A stretch of DNA of 33,642 nucleotides, taken from the NCBI GenBank assembly GCA_027306585.1, contig DAHUZJ010000052.1:1-33642 (forward strand), given 5' to 3'. The DNA comes from Acidimicrobiaceae bacterium (lineage in GTDB: Bacteria > Actinomycetota > Acidimicrobiia > Acidimicrobiales > RAAP-2). The notes under the pieces were generated by a model. That model was not told the DNA's origin and made no database searches. It saw nothing but the letters and a program-made list of their open reading frames with translations. Both the position numbers and the translations under genes were made by a program. This document shows, one piece after another, positions 7,669 through 16,090 of the stretch. Within the stretch, counting starts at the first letter, position 1. The number at the start of each line of letters is the position of its first letter.

Positions 7669-8175
7669 TCAGACCTCCGCCAGCAGCTCGGCCAGGAGAT
7701 TGGCAAGTCGCTCGACGCGTGCCGGATCGATCGCCTGGAGCGCCGCGGGCGGCGTCTCGAGCACCACTCGGGCTCGAACTGCTGCCTGCCGGCCAGCCGG
7801 CGTGAGCGCGACGCGACGGGCCCGTCGGTCGTCCGGATCGACCTGGCGGTCGACGAGCCCGCGCCCGGCGAGGTCGCTGGCCACCACGGTGGCATAGGGA
7901 CCGTCGATGTCGAGCGCGCCGGCCAAGTCGCTCATCGACCGCGCGCCCTCCTCCAGGGCCAGCAGCGCCTTGACCCTCGTGAAGCTCAGACCCACCGCTC
8001 GCGACGCCTCCCGGCGTCGATCGTGGTCGAGCACCAGCGCCCGCATCTGACGCCAGGCGCGTGCGGCCGGGTCGTTGTGGACCTCGCGGGCGCCATCGAC
8101 GTGGACACCGCTCCTGGTGCGATCGCCGCGGCCTCCGTCGCCCGCGGTGCGGCTGGGATCCCGGACGCGGCTCAT
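7669..8175 (-). CDS. MarR-family transcriptional regulator
   Basis: A 168-aa winged-helix regulator. The core segments are LSFTRVKALLALEEGARSMSD, a recognition helix region (DIDGPYATVVASDLAGRGL) and the MarR wing VDRQVDPDDRRARRVALTPAG. The ATG at 8175 overlaps the TGA of the exporter gene (ATGA), so the two are translationally coupled and the exporter is transcribed first. It most likely represses this operon and is released by a drug-like ligand. The first ~45 residues before the helical core are Arg/Gly-rich, so a later start is possible. Its 3' end is 38 bp from the convergent selenoprotein gene. Confidence 0.85.
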   Translation of the reverse strand: MSRVRDPSRTAGDGGRGDRTRSGVHVDGAREVHNDPAARAWRQMRALVLDHDRRREASRAVGLSFTRVKALLALEEGARSMSDLAGALDIDGPYATVVASDLAGRGLVDRQVDPDDRRARRVALTPAGRQAAVRARVVLETPPAALQAIDPARVERLANLLAELLAEV

Positions 8176-9782
8176 TCGATCACCGAGGAGACGAAATCGA
8201 TGGCGCCGCCCTCGAGCGCCTCGGGATTGAGCTCCCGAGCCGTTCGCTCCGCCGTGCGCCGTGCCCAGCGGGAGGTGCTCACGAAGCCGACGGCCATGAC
8301 CACGACCCCGCAGCCGGTCAGCGCGTACCACGCGGCATGGGTCGCCGGGGCCAGCTCTGCCGAGAGGCGGTGCCCCGCCACCGAACTGGCCACGATGGCG
8401 CCGGCGACGGCGACTCCCATCGTCGACCCGATCTGGCGGGACATGGAGGCGATCGCCGATGCCACGCCCGCCTGCTCCCTCGGCATGCCCGAGACGGCCG
8501 TGTTGCTGATGGGCGCGTTGGACAGGCCGTACGCGCCGCCGAAGACGACGTACGCCACGAACAGCCAGTCGTAAGGGGTCACCGCGGTGATCTGTGCCAG
8601 GAGCAGGGTGGAGACGATCAATGCTGCGCCGGCCAGCACCAGTGGCACGCGCGACCCCCGTCGTCCCACCAGCCGGCCCGAGATGGGGGCGCACATCGTT
8701 GCCACCACGGCCACCGGCAGGGTGGAGAGCCCGGCGGCGAACGGCGACAACCCCCGGGCTTCCTGCAGGTAGAGGGTGTTCATGAAGAGGAAGCCGCCCA
8801 TCGCCGAGAAGACGGCGACGGCCGTCAAGGTTGCTGCCGTGAACGGCACCGATCGGAAGAACCGCAGGTCCACGAGCGGCTCTTCCCGGCGGCGTTCGTA
8901 CAGGAGAAAGGCGACCAGGGCCACCGCGGCGATCACGGCGGCGGCAAGGACGCTCGGCGCGGTCAGGCCGGCGTCGGGCGACTCGATGATGGCGAACGTG
9001 ACCGACGCGAGGAGGACGACCATCAGCACCTGCCCCACGACGTCGTGGCGACGGGACCGAGCCGCACGGGACTCCGGCAGGAAGCGGGCGGCCAGGACGG
9101 CGACCACCACGCCCACGGGCACGTTCACCCAGAAGACGGATCGCCAGCCGGCGGAGCTCACGAGCGCACCGCCGATGACCGGTCCCAGGGCGAGGCTCAC
9201 GCCGTTGATCGCACCCCAGATGCCGATCGCCTGCGCCCGCTCTCGAGGCTCCGTGAAGGTGTTGGCGAGGATGGACATGGCGACGGGCGGCATCATCGAG
9301 CCACCCAGCGCCTGCACCGCTCTCGCCGTCACGAGCAGCGGCAGGTTGGGTGCCAGGCTGCACGAGAGCGATCCCAGTGAGAAGACGACCAGACCGGTGA
9401 TGAAGGTCCGTCGCCGCCCGATCCGGTCGGCGGTCGAGCCGGCGAGCATCAGGACGCTCGCCAGCACGAGCGTGTAGGCGTCGACGGTCCACTGCAGACC
9501 TGACACGGGTGCGTGGAACGAGTGCCCGATCGAGGGCAGCGCGACGTTGACGATGGTGACGTCGAGCCCGGCCATCATCAGCCCCAGCGAGCAGAGGAGC
9601 AGCACCCCGATGCGCCGGCGGCGGCTGAGCTCCGGCGCCGTCCCAGCCGGCGAGCCTCCGGCTGGCGAGCCTCCGGCCGGCGAGCCTCCGGCCGGCGTGG
9701 GCCCAGCCGGGCCGCCGCCCAAGGGAGGAACGACGGCAGGCCTGTCGTAGGACGACGGACGTGGCGACGGGTCGGAGGTCAC
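8172..9782 (-). CDS. DHA2-family (EmrB/QacA-type) drug:H+ antiporter
   Basis: An MFS exporter, 536 aa, with about 14 hydrophobic segments in the inner membrane. Seen: motif D1 (LDVTIVNVALP), motif A (GSTADRIGRRR), motif B (RAVQALGGSMMPP), motif C (LALGPVIGGALVSSAGW), and the WRSVFWVNVPVG segment of DHA2 members. The open frame extends to 9953, but the GTG at 9782 is chosen because an AT-rich promoter/operator lies just before it. A TAGAGT box is 10 nt upstream. Residues ~20-45 contain a Pro-Ala-Gly-Gly-Ser repeat of low complexity that precedes the first helix. The gene overlaps the MarR gene and probably forms its regulated efflux operon. The substrate is not predictable. Confidence 0.87.
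   Translation of the reverse strand: MTSDPSPRPSSYDRPAVVPPLGGGPAGPTPAGGSPAGGSPAGGSPAGTAPELSRRRRIGVLLLCSLGLMMAGLDVTIVNVALPSIGHSFHAPVSGLQWTVDAYTLVLASVLMLAGSTADRIGRRRTFITGLVVFSLGSLSCSLAPNLPLLVTARAVQALGGSMMPPVAMSILANTFTEPRERAQAIGIWGAINGVSLALGPVIGGALVSSAGWRSVFWVNVPVGVVVAVLAARFLPESRAARSRRHDVVGQVLMVVLLASVTFAIIESPDAGLTAPSVLAAAVIAAVALVAFLLYERRREEPLVDLRFFRSVPFTAATLTAVAVFSAMGGFLFMNTLYLQEARGLSPFAAGLSTLPVAVVATMCAPISGRLVGRRGSRVPLVLAGAALIVSTLLLAQITAVTPYDWLFVAYVVFGGAYGLSNAPISNTAVSGMPREQAGVASAIASMSRQIGSTMGVAVAGAIVASSVAGHRLSAELAPATHAAWYALTGCGVVVMAVGFVSTSRWARRTAERTARELNPEALEGGAIDFVSSVIE
9646..9697. repeat. 15-bp tandem repeat in the exporter N-terminus
   Basis: Three copies of GCCGGCGAGCCTCCG (one with a C-to-T change) plus a partial fourth. 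On the minus strand they encode the GGSPA repeats before the first membrane helix. The period is a multiple of three, so copy-number change would keep the frame. Confidence 0.8.
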
Positions 9783-9783
9783 G

Positions 9784-9805
9784 ATACTTGTAACTCTATA
9801 ACTAT
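9784..9805 (-). promoter_or_regulatory. Promoter with probable MarR operator
   Basis: A 22-bp imperfect dyad with 7 of 11 half-site positions matching (outer ends ATA and TAT). It is strikingly AT-rich in this GC-rich window. It contains the -10-like TAGAGT (complement of 9793-9798) and ends 1 bp before the exporter start. This position would let the MarR product block its own operon. Binding is inferred. Confidence 0.45.
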
Positions 9806-9849
9806 CTGACCCCCACCACTGCTGAGTAGCGTCACGGCCCGGTGGCCTC

Positions 9850-10923
9850 GTGATCAAGTACCTCGGCTCCAAGCGGCGCCTCGTGCCGATCCTCGAGCGC
9901 ATCGCGGCCGCCACCGGTGCGCAGCGCGCCCTCGACCTGTTCACGGGGACCACCCGCGTGGCCCAGGCCTACAAGCGCCAGGGCCTGCAGGTGACCGCCG
10001 TCGACTCCGCGCGCTACGCCGAGGTCTTCGCCCGGTGCTACATCGCGACCGACGCTGCAGCCGTCGACCGCCGCACCCTGGCCGAGGCCGTGGCCCACCT
10101 GCAGGCGCTTCCCGGGGAGCCGGGTTACGTCACCGAGACCTTCTGCGTGCGCTCCCGCTTCTTCCAGCCGTTCAACGGAGAGCGCATCGACGCCGTGCGG
10201 CAGGCGATCGCCGACGACTTCGCCGGCGATCCGATGGAGCCGATCCTGCTCACCAGCCTGCTCGAGGCGGCCGACCGCGTCGACTCGACGATCGGGGTCC
10301 AGATGGCCTACGTCAAGGAGTGGGCGCCGCGTTCCTTCAAGCCCCTCGAGCTGCGCCTGCCCGAGCTCCTCGGCGGACCCGGCCGGGCCGTGCGCGGTGA
10401 CGCCGTGGAGGAAGCGGTCGGGCTCGGCGCCTTCGACCTCGCCTACCTCGATCCTCCTTACAACCAGCACCGGTACTTCACGAACTACCACGTGTGGGAG
10501 ACGCTGGTCGCCTGGGACCGGCCGGCGCACTACGGCGTGGCGTGCAAGCGGATCGATGCGCGGGACCCCTCCACGAAGAGCGCGTTCAACTCCAAGCGGA
10601 CGATGCCGGCCGCCCTTCGGGCCACCATCGACGCCGTGGACTGCCAGTTCCTCGTCCTCTCCTACAACGACGAGGCCTGGCTCGCCCGCGAGGAGCTCGA
10701 GGAGATGTGCGGGCGCCACCCCGAGGTGGTCACCCTCGCGTTCGACTCTGCCCGCTACGTGGGGGCACGGCTCGGGATCCACGGTCCGACCGGTGCCAAG
10801 GTGGGAACGGTCTCCCACGTCCGCAACCGGGAGTACCTCGTCCTCGCCGGCCCGGCAGACCTCGTGGGCCGGGCGGCGGCAGCGTGCCGTGCCCAGCCGG
10901 TTGGTGACACCCACGTGCCATAG
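9850..10923 (+). CDS. Orphan N6-adenine DNA methyltransferase (D12 class)
   Basis: A 357-aa Dam-type DNA adenine methylase. It transfers a methyl group from SAM to adenine in a specific DNA site. Seen: an N-terminal IKYLGSKRRL segment (motif X), the SAM-binding DLFTGTTRVAQAYKRQG (motif I), and the catalytic DPPYNQHRYFTNYHVWETL (motif IV). The start is a GTG at 9850 with weak ribosome site GGTGG; a TAGCGT -10-like box lies at 9827-9832. No restriction endonuclease gene is near, so it is an orphan enzyme or a regulatory/repair-linked one. It is followed after 7 bp by an oxidoreductase gene. The recognition site cannot be read from the sequence. Confidence 0.85.
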   Translation: MIKYLGSKRRLVPILERIAAATGAQRALDLFTGTTRVAQAYKRQGLQVTAVDSARYAEVFARCYIATDAAAVDRRTLAEAVAHLQALPGEPGYVTETFCVRSRFFQPFNGERIDAVRQAIADDFAGDPMEPILLTSLLEAADRVDSTIGVQMAYVKEWAPRSFKPLELRLPELLGGPGRAVRGDAVEEAVGLGAFDLAYLDPPYNQHRYFTNYHVWETLVAWDRPAHYGVACKRIDARDPSTKSAFNSKRTMPAALRATIDAVDCQFLVLSYNDEAWLAREELEEMCGRHPEVVTLAFDSARYVGARLGIHGPTGAKVGTVSHVRNREYLVLAGPADLVGRAAAACRAQPVGDTHVP

Positions 10924-10930
10924 TGACGAC

Positions 10931-11938
10931 GTGCGCTACGGCATCACCGTCCCGTTCGATGGCGTCTCCTTGACCTCCCATGTCAAATGGTTCGCCGAGC
11001 TCGCCGAGCTCGGGTACACCGACGTGTGGTCGGCCGAGGTCGACGGCACCGACGGCTTCACCCCGCTCGCGATGGCCGCCTTGGCGGCGCCCTCGCTCCA
11101 CCTCGGGATCGCCATCGCCCCCGCCTTCACGCGGGGCCCGGCGCTGCTGGCACAGACGGCCGGCGCCCTGGCCGAGGCGGCCCCGGGCCGGTTCGCCCTC
11201 GGCATCGGTGCGTCGTCCGACGTGATCGTCGAGCAGTGGAACGGCATCTCGTACGACCGCCCCTACCACCGGGTGCGCGACACGCTGCGGTTCCTGCGGG
11301 CAGCGCTCGCCGGCGAGAAGGTGACCGAGACGTACGAGACCTTCTCGGTCCGCGGGTTCCGCATGAGCCGCCCACCGGAGACGCCGCCGCCGCTCTACTT
11401 GGCCGCCCTCCGGTCAGGCATGCTGCGGCTCGCCGGCCGGGAGGCAGACGGCGCCATCCTCAACTGGCTCTCGGCCGAGGACGTGCGCACGGCGGTCACC
11501 GAGGTGGCCCGAGGGGCGGCGAAGGGAGCTGGGGCCGGCGGAGCCGGCGGGCCGGGCCCCGACATCGTCACTCGCATCTTCGTGGTGCCGGATCCCGACC
11601 CCGCCAGCGCTCGGGCCATCGCCCGGCGGCTCATCGCCGCCTATCTGAACGTGCCGGCCTATGCCGAGTTCCATCGTTGGCTCGGCCGAGGACCCGAGCT
11701 CGAGGGAATGTGGGGCGCCTGGGCTGCCGGGGACCGGCGGGGGGCGCTCGCCGCCATCCCCGACCAGGTGGTCGACGACCTGGTGGTGCACGGCAGCCCG
11801 GAGGCGTGCCGCGCCCACGTCGATCGCTACGTGGCCAACGGTGTGACGGTCCCCGTGCTGCTCGTCGTCCCCGGGCAGGTCGACCTGGCCGAGGCCGTAC
11901 GAGGGCTCGCCCCCGCCGGCGGGGCCGCGGGGGACTAG
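10931..11938 (+). CDS. Luciferase-like (LLM class) F420-dependent oxidoreductase
   Basis: A 335-aa TIM-barrel protein of the bacterial luciferase-like superfamily, in the branch that commonly uses coenzyme F420. Seen: the N-terminal RYGITVPFDG strand, the ELGYTDVWSAEVDGTDGFTPL segment, LHLGIAIAPAFTRGP, RFALGIGASS and PLYLAALRSGMLRLAGREADG, all typical of the barrel. A Gly/Ala-rich loop (AAKGAGAGGAGGPGP) interrupts the C-terminal half. The GTG at 10931 is chosen because it starts the first beta strand and lies 7 bp after the methylase stop. The gene is followed after 6 bp by an amidase, so methylase, oxidoreductase and amidase are probably cotranscribed. The substrate is unknown; flavin rather than F420 cannot be excluded. 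Confidence 0.82.
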   Translation: MRYGITVPFDGVSLTSHVKWFAELAELGYTDVWSAEVDGTDGFTPLAMAALAAPSLHLGIAIAPAFTRGPALLAQTAGALAEAAPGRFALGIGASSDVIVEQWNGISYDRPYHRVRDTLRFLRAALAGEKVTETYETFSVRGFRMSRPPETPPPLYLAALRSGMLRLAGREADGAILNWLSAEDVRTAVTEVARGAAKGAGAGGAGGPGPDIVTRIFVVPDPDPASARAIARRLIAAYLNVPAYAEFHRWLGRGPELEGMWGAWAAGDRRGALAAIPDQVVDDLVVHGSPEACRAHVDRYVANGVTVPVLLVVPGQVDLAEAVRGLAPAGGAAGD

Positions 11939-11944
11939 CAGCCG

Positions 11945-13363
11945 GTGGACTTCCGGCGCACCTCCTTGGCGACCCTGGCCCGCATGGTACGGACCAGGGA
12001 GGTGGCAGCTCGAGAGGTGGTGGCCCACGCCCTGCACCGGATCGACGAGCTCGATCCCAGAGTGCGGGCGTTCGTCGCCGTCGACGCCGACCGGGCCCTC
12101 GAGCAAGCGGCGGCGATCGACCAGATCGCCGCGAGCGGCGGTGATCCGGGGCCGCTGGCGGGCGTCCCGCTCGCCGTCAAGGACAACGAAGACGCCGCCG
12201 GCTACCGAACCACCCACGGCTCGGCCCTCTTCGCCGACGACCCGCCGGCGGTGCACGACTCGGCGCACGTGGCACGGCTGCGCGCCGCCGGTGCCGTGGT
12301 GGTCGGCAAGACCAACCTGCCCGAGCTGGCGTGGACGGCCCACACCGCCAACGCCACCTTCGGCGCGACGCACAACCCGTGGCACCTCGACCGCAGCGTG
12401 GGTGGATCGTCGGGCGGGTCGGCGGCGGCCGTGGCCGCCGGCATGGTCCCCCTCGCCACCGGGTCCGACGGCGGCGGCTCCATCCGCATCCCGTCGGCCT
12501 GCTGCGGGCTGTCGGGCATGAAGCCGTCGTTGGGGCGGGTGCCTTCGGACGGAGCCGACGGCGCCGGGTGGCTCTTCCTGTCGTCCAAGGGGCCGATCGC
12601 CCGCCGGATGGAGGACGTGGTCACCGCCCTCGACGCCGTCGTGGGACCCGAGCCGAGCGACCTGCGCTCGCTGCCTCGCCCCGACGTCAGCTGGCGCGAA
12701 GCCCTGCACGACCCGCGGGTGCCGGTCCGGGTGGCCTGGTCGCCGACCCTCGGGTACGCCGAGGTCGACCGCGAGGTCCTCGCGGTGTGCGAGCGGGCGC
12801 TCGGCGCCCTCGAAGAGCTCGGCGCCGAGATCATCGAGGTCCCGACCGTGTTCGACTCGGACCCTGTCGGCGACTGGCTGACCATCGTCGGAGTGTGCAC
12901 GCTTCGGACCGTCGAGCCACGCTGGGACGCCCCGGCGCGCGAGCGCATGGACCCGCTCCTCGCCGCCATCGTGGAATCGGCCCGCAGCGTCACCGCCGTC
13001 GAGCTCGTCCGGATCGTGGACGAGTGCTACCGGATGAACCAGCGGCTGGTGGACCTCTTCCGCGACACGCGGCTGCTCGTCACCCCCACCACGGCAGGGG
13101 TCGCCCCGCCGATCGAGCTCGGCGGCGCCGGAGTCGTCAACGGCGTCCAGACGCCCAACTGGGTCCGCTTCACCTACCCGTTCAACATGACCCGCTCGCC
13201 GGCCGCTTCCGTGTGCGCAGGGCTGACGCCCTCGGGGGTGCCGGTCGGGCTCCAGCTGGTCGGCCCGCAGCACGCCGACGTGGCCGTCCTGCGTGCCGCT
13301 GCCGCCCTCGAGGCGGCCCTGGACGTCGACACCGTGGCCCCCATCGGGTCGGCCGAGAGCTGA
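11945..13363 (+). CDS. Amidase (amidase signature family)
   Basis: A 472-aa amidase signature enzyme that hydrolyses a carboxylic amide. The Ser-cisSer-Lys triad is intact: Lys79 in PLAVKDN, cis-Ser155 in GGSSGGS, and nucleophile Ser179 in DGGGSIRIPSACCG. The length fits stand-alone amidases. It is not GatA by context: no gatB or gatC is present, and the sequence is more like the Acidimicrobial/proteobacterial 'amidase' branch with PLLVTPTTAG-like VTPTTAG and GLPVGLQLVGPQ-like GVPVGLQLVGPQ segments. It starts with GTG, 6 bp after the oxidoreductase stop. Immediately after its stop comes a long GGGTC/GGGAC repeat and then the fpg-like gene. The physiological substrate is unknown. Confidence 0.88.
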   Translation: MDFRRTSLATLARMVRTREVAAREVVAHALHRIDELDPRVRAFVAVDADRALEQAAAIDQIAASGGDPGPLAGVPLAVKDNEDAAGYRTTHGSALFADDPPAVHDSAHVARLRAAGAVVVGKTNLPELAWTAHTANATFGATHNPWHLDRSVGGSSGGSAAAVAAGMVPLATGSDGGGSIRIPSACCGLSGMKPSLGRVPSDGADGAGWLFLSSKGPIARRMEDVVTALDAVVGPEPSDLRSLPRPDVSWREALHDPRVPVRVAWSPTLGYAEVDREVLAVCERALGALEELGAEIIEVPTVFDSDPVGDWLTIVGVCTLRTVEPRWDAPARERMDPLLAAIVESARSVTAVELVRIVDECYRMNQRLVDLFRDTRLLVTPTTAGVAPPIELGGAGVVNGVQTPNWVRFTYPFNMTRSPAASVCAGLTPSGVPVGLQLVGPQHADVAVLRAAAALEAALDVDTVAPIGSAES

Positions 13364-13364
13364 C

Positions 13365-13437
13365 GGGACGGGTCGGGTCGGGACGGGACGGGTCGGGACG
13401 GGTCGGGACGGGTCGGGTCGGGTCGGGTCGGGTCGGG
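13365..13437 (+). repeat. Pentanucleotide GGGTC/GGGAC array abutting the fpg-like start codon
   Basis: Fourteen tandem GGGTC or GGGAC units plus a final GGG fill the whole gap between the amidase stop and the ATG at 13438. This gives 15 G-triplets each separated by two bases, on the coding strand, so both DNA and mRNA could fold into G-quadruplexes. The right half is pure GGGTC, while the left half mixes the two units. No Shine-Dalgarno fits in it. Confidence 0.9.
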
Positions 13438-14274
13438 ATGCCTGAGCTCCCCGAAATGCAGGCACTGGCAGAGCGGCTCGACGCCCTGCTGGCGGGGACG
13501 GCCATAGAGCGGGTCGACGCGCTCGGCTTCACCGCGTTGAAGACCGTCGAGCCAACGGCCGACGCCCTCGTTGGGCGCTCGGTCGCCGGGGTTCGCCGGC
13601 GCGGGAAGTTCGTCGTGGTGGAGCTCGAAGGCGGCCTCCGGGTCCTCGTGCACCTGTCCCAGGCCGGGCGCGTCGACGTCGAGCGGCCACCGAAAGCGAC
13701 GCGGCCCCGAGGAGCGGTCCTGCGCCTGGTGGGCGACGGCACCGGGGTGCTGGTGCGCGAGCACGGCACCCAGCGCAAGGCCGGCTGGTGGATCCTCGGC
13801 CCGGACGACGACGGTCCGCTGGCCACCCTCGGACCGGAGCCGGACGACATCGCGTTCACCGCGCTCGTCCGCACCGACGACAGCCCCCGCCGCCTGCACA
13901 CCTGGTTGCGAGACCAGCACGTCGTGGCGGGCATCGGCCGCGGCTACGCCGACGACATCCTCCACCGCGCTCGCCTCTCGCCGTTCGCGACGCTGGGCTC
14001 GCTCGACGCCGACCGGCGGGAGGTCCTCCTCGACGCCGTCGGCACCGTGCTCGCCGGGGCCCTCGAGTCCGAGCGCCAACGGGAGGGCGGCCTGTCGGAG
14101 GCGAAGCTCGGTGACCGTTTTGCCGTCCACGGTCGGTGGGGGCAGCCCTGCCCCCGCTGTCGTGAGACGATGCGGCGGGTCTCCTACGAGAGCCACGAGA
14201 TCACCTACTGCCCACGCTGTCAGACCGGCGGCCGGGAGCTCGCCGACCGCCGACTGTCCCGGCTCCTGCGCTGA
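13438..14274 (+). CDS. Fpg/Nei-family DNA glycosylase
   Basis: A 278-aa base-excision repair enzyme that removes oxidised bases and nicks the abasic site. Seen: the N-terminal catalytic MPELPEM (Pro2 attacks, Glu3 assists), the [13 protein letters not shown] and [10 protein letters not shown] segments of the N-domain, and a helix-two-turn-helix region with [22 protein letters not shown]. The C-terminal zinc finger is of the form C-x2-C-x16-C-x2-C (CPRC at one end, YCPRCQTGG at the other). Whether it prefers 8-oxoguanine (Fpg) or oxidised pyrimidines (Nei) is not clear. The ATG directly touches the GGGTC repeat and has no ribosome site of its own, so translation may depend on the upstream amidase or on repeat structure. 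Confidence 0.87.
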   Translation: MPELPEMQALAERLDALLAGTAIERVDALGFTALKTVEPTADALVGRSVAGVRRRGKFVVVELEGGLRVLVHLSQAGRVDVERPPKATRPRGAVLRLVGDGTGVLVREHGTQRKAGWWILGPDDDGPLATLGPEPDDIAFTALVRTDDSPRRLHTWLRDQHVVAGIGRGYADDILHRARLSPFATLGSLDADRREVLLDAVGTVLAGALESERQREGGLSEAKLGDRFAVHGRWGQPCPRCRETMRRVSYESHEITYCPRCQTGGRELADRRLSRLLR

Positions 14275-14282
14275 CCGGCCAG

Positions 14283-14489
14283 GTGCGGTTGCGCCACCCT
14301 GCGTGCTCCGAGTGCTCCCGCGAGCTTGCGAGGGCCGGCCGGCCGCGCGACCCGCCCCGCTACTGCGCCTCTTGCCGACGCCGGATGGCCGTCTCGGTGA
14401 CGCCGACCGGCTGGACGGCGCGCTGCCGGCTCCACGGGAGCCAGGCGGGCCGGGACGGCCACGGCGGCAGCTGGTCGGCGATCCCGTAG
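14283..14489 (+). CDS. Doubtful small zinc-ribbon-like frame
   Basis: A 68-codon frame starts with GTG 8 bp after the fpg-like stop. It contains [21 protein letters not shown] followed by ASC, a C-x2-C-x15-C-x2-C spacing like a zinc ribbon. The second half is antisense to the end of the mptB-like gene and is not protein-like. No ribosome site is visible. It may be a real small protein or a chance pattern in GC-rich DNA. Confidence 0.2.
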   Translation: MRLRHPACSECSRELARAGRPRDPPRYCASCRRRMAVSVTPTGWTARCRLHGSQAGRDGHGGSWSAIP

Positions 14490-15979
14490 GCGACGCACAG
14501 CGCAGAGAGCACCCCCATGCCGGCCAGGAACAGCGTGTCGTCGAGGAGCGGGGTGTTGACCAGCGTCCGCAGGATGCCGATCACCGAGGCGGCACCGATC
14601 ATGGCCTCGACCCCGGTGAAGGCGGCCAGCACCTCGCGCGTGCGGCCCGCCGCCACCGGAGCGAGCACCACGAGGCCCCACGTGAGGTACCAGCCCCACA
14701 GCACCGGGGCGAGCAGGGCCAAGAGCAGCAGGCTCCAGCCGAGCGACCGCACCATCCCGAGCCGCGGGGAGTGCCACAGGAGCCAGGCACCGACGGCGGC
14801 GGCGGCCACCAGGCCGAGCGTGGCGAAGATCGACCGCACCGATGTCATCGACCAGCCGAGCCCGATCCCGTCGGCCACCACGGCGACGAGGCGGGCCACG
14901 GCGTCGACCGGCGTCACGCCGGTGTGCACCTTGTCCTCGGCGGTCACCGTGCGAACCCATCCCCACCCGATGCCCGTGGCCCACGACACGACGGCGAGGG
15001 TGGCGCCGGCGATCGCCACGGCCAGGGTGGCCCGCCGGATGCGCGTCCAGATCGGCGCGGCGGCACCGGCCCAGTTCCATCCGATGAACCCCACACCGAG
15101 GAGCGCCGGGGCCTTGACGCCCATGGCGAGCGCGCACACCACGATCCCCGGCACCGGACCGACGCGGCGGGCAACGGCCAGGCCGGCCACGAGCAGGCCC
15201 ACCATCAGCGCGTCGTTGTGGTCCCCGGCGATCAACGTCGTGAGGACGAGCGGGCTGCCGGCGCCGAACACCACGGCCGAGGCCGGGTCCCTCCCGTGGG
15301 CGCGGGCCAGGGTGGGGAGCCCGGCGGCGATCAGGGCCACGCCGGCCACCGCGAGCAAGCGCAGGAGCACCAGGATCACCAGCTCCTGGTGGCCGGCGAT
15401 CGAGGTGACCAGCCCGTCGAGCCACAGGAAGACGGGACCGTAGGGCGACGGCGTGTTCGCCCACAGCGGGCCGGCCAAATTGGTGAAGCGGGTCGCCCCG
15501 AGCACGCCGGTGCCGTAGACGTAGGGGTTGATGTGATGGCTGACCATCTCCCCCTGTCCGGCGTAGCTGAAGACGTCACGGCTGAACAGGGGCGGTGCGA
15601 GGAGGAGCGGCAGGGCCCACACCGCCACCACCCCGAGCACCCGTGCCACCGAAGCCCCTCGCCGGAGGTCGAGCAGCCGCACCAGCCGCCACCAGGTCAC
15701 CCCCAGCAGCAGCAAGCCGCCGTACACGCCGAACATGGCCACGGCCGTGGGGTGGCCGCTGTCGGGCGAGACCGACCCCAATGGCCCGCCGGGCGTGCCG
15801 AAGTACCAGGCGCCGGGGATCGTCGAGACGAACGCCTTGCCGCCGGCGATGGCACCGGCGACGACGGCGGACGTGGCGACGAGCCCGACCACGGCGAAGC
15901 CGCGCAGGCGGGGCGGGTTGCCGGCGGCCACAGGGTCCATGCCGCGAGCTCGGTCGAGAAGCGTGGTCATCGCTGTCAC
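14360..15979 (-). CDS. mptB: MptB-like polyprenol-phosphomannose-dependent alpha-(1->6)-mannosyltransferase
   Basis: A 539-aa GT-C fold membrane protein with about 12 hydrophobic segments. It resembles actinobacterial MptB, which extends the mannan core of lipomannan/lipoarabinomannan from polyprenol-phosphomannose on the outer face of the membrane. Seen: the first extracytoplasmic loop with [24 protein letters not shown], where the Asp is the likely catalytic base, then [12 protein letters not shown] and [17 protein letters not shown], all typical of the family. A GTG at 15979 with GGGGGG about 7 nt upstream is the likely start; an ATG at 15970 is the alternative. The gene is convergent with the fpg-like gene and divergent from the riboflavin synthase. 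Exact acceptor is inferred. Confidence 0.8.
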   Translation of the reverse strand: MTAMTTLLDRARGMDPVAAGNPPRLRGFAVVGLVATSAVVAGAIAGGKAFVSTIPGAWYFGTPGGPLGSVSPDSGHPTAVAMFGVYGGLLLLGVTWWRLVRLLDLRRGASVARVLGVVAVWALPLLLAPPLFSRDVFSYAGQGEMVSHHINPYVYGTGVLGATRFTNLAGPLWANTPSPYGPVFLWLDGLVTSIAGHQELVILVLLRLLAVAGVALIAAGLPTLARAHGRDPASAVVFGAGSPLVLTTLIAGDHNDALMVGLLVAGLAVARRVGPVPGIVVCALAMGVKAPALLGVGFIGWNWAGAAAPIWTRIRRATLAVAIAGATLAVVSWATGIGWGWVRTVTAEDKVHTGVTPVDAVARLVAVVADGIGLGWSMTSVRSIFATLGLVAAAAVGAWLLWHSPRLGMVRSLGWSLLLLALLAPVLWGWYLTWGLVVLAPVAAGRTREVLAAFTGVEAMIGAASVIGILRTLVNTPLLDDTLFLAGMGVLSALCVAYGIADQLPPWPSRPAWLPWSRQRAVQPVGVTETAIRRRQEAQ

Positions 15980-16044
15980 GTCGTACCCCCCGGCGTCACA
16001 AGAATGTCACACGGGCTGCCGCTGGGCGACCACGAGCTGGGATC

Positions 16045-16072
16045 GGTCTCAGCAGGCCGGCCGGCTGAGACC
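16045..16072. promoter_or_regulatory. 28-bp near-perfect palindrome before the riboflavin synthase gene
   Basis: Outer arms GGTCTCAGC and GCTGAGACC are perfect. Inner GGCC/GGCC also pairs, leaving a single mismatch (16054/16063), so 13 of 14 positions match. It ends 18 bp before the ATG at 16091. It could be a repressor site or an RNA hairpin in the leader. It does not resemble an FMN riboswitch. Confidence 0.6.
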
Positions 16073-16090
16073 CGTCCGGGACACGGCAGA

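Noticed and set aside
9783-9953. A longer exporter N-terminus from the upstream start at 9953
   Set aside because: It would cross the promoter/operator and the divergent methylase start, and the extra residues are not MFS-like.
14275-14359. Bidirectional terminator between the fpg-like and mptB-like genes
   Set aside because: The CCCGCGAG...CTTGCGAGGG pairing has several mismatches and no T-run on either side.
15980-16090. FMN riboswitch before the riboflavin synthase
   Set aside because: The region is too short, and none of the conserved RFN segments are visible. Only the palindrome is clear.
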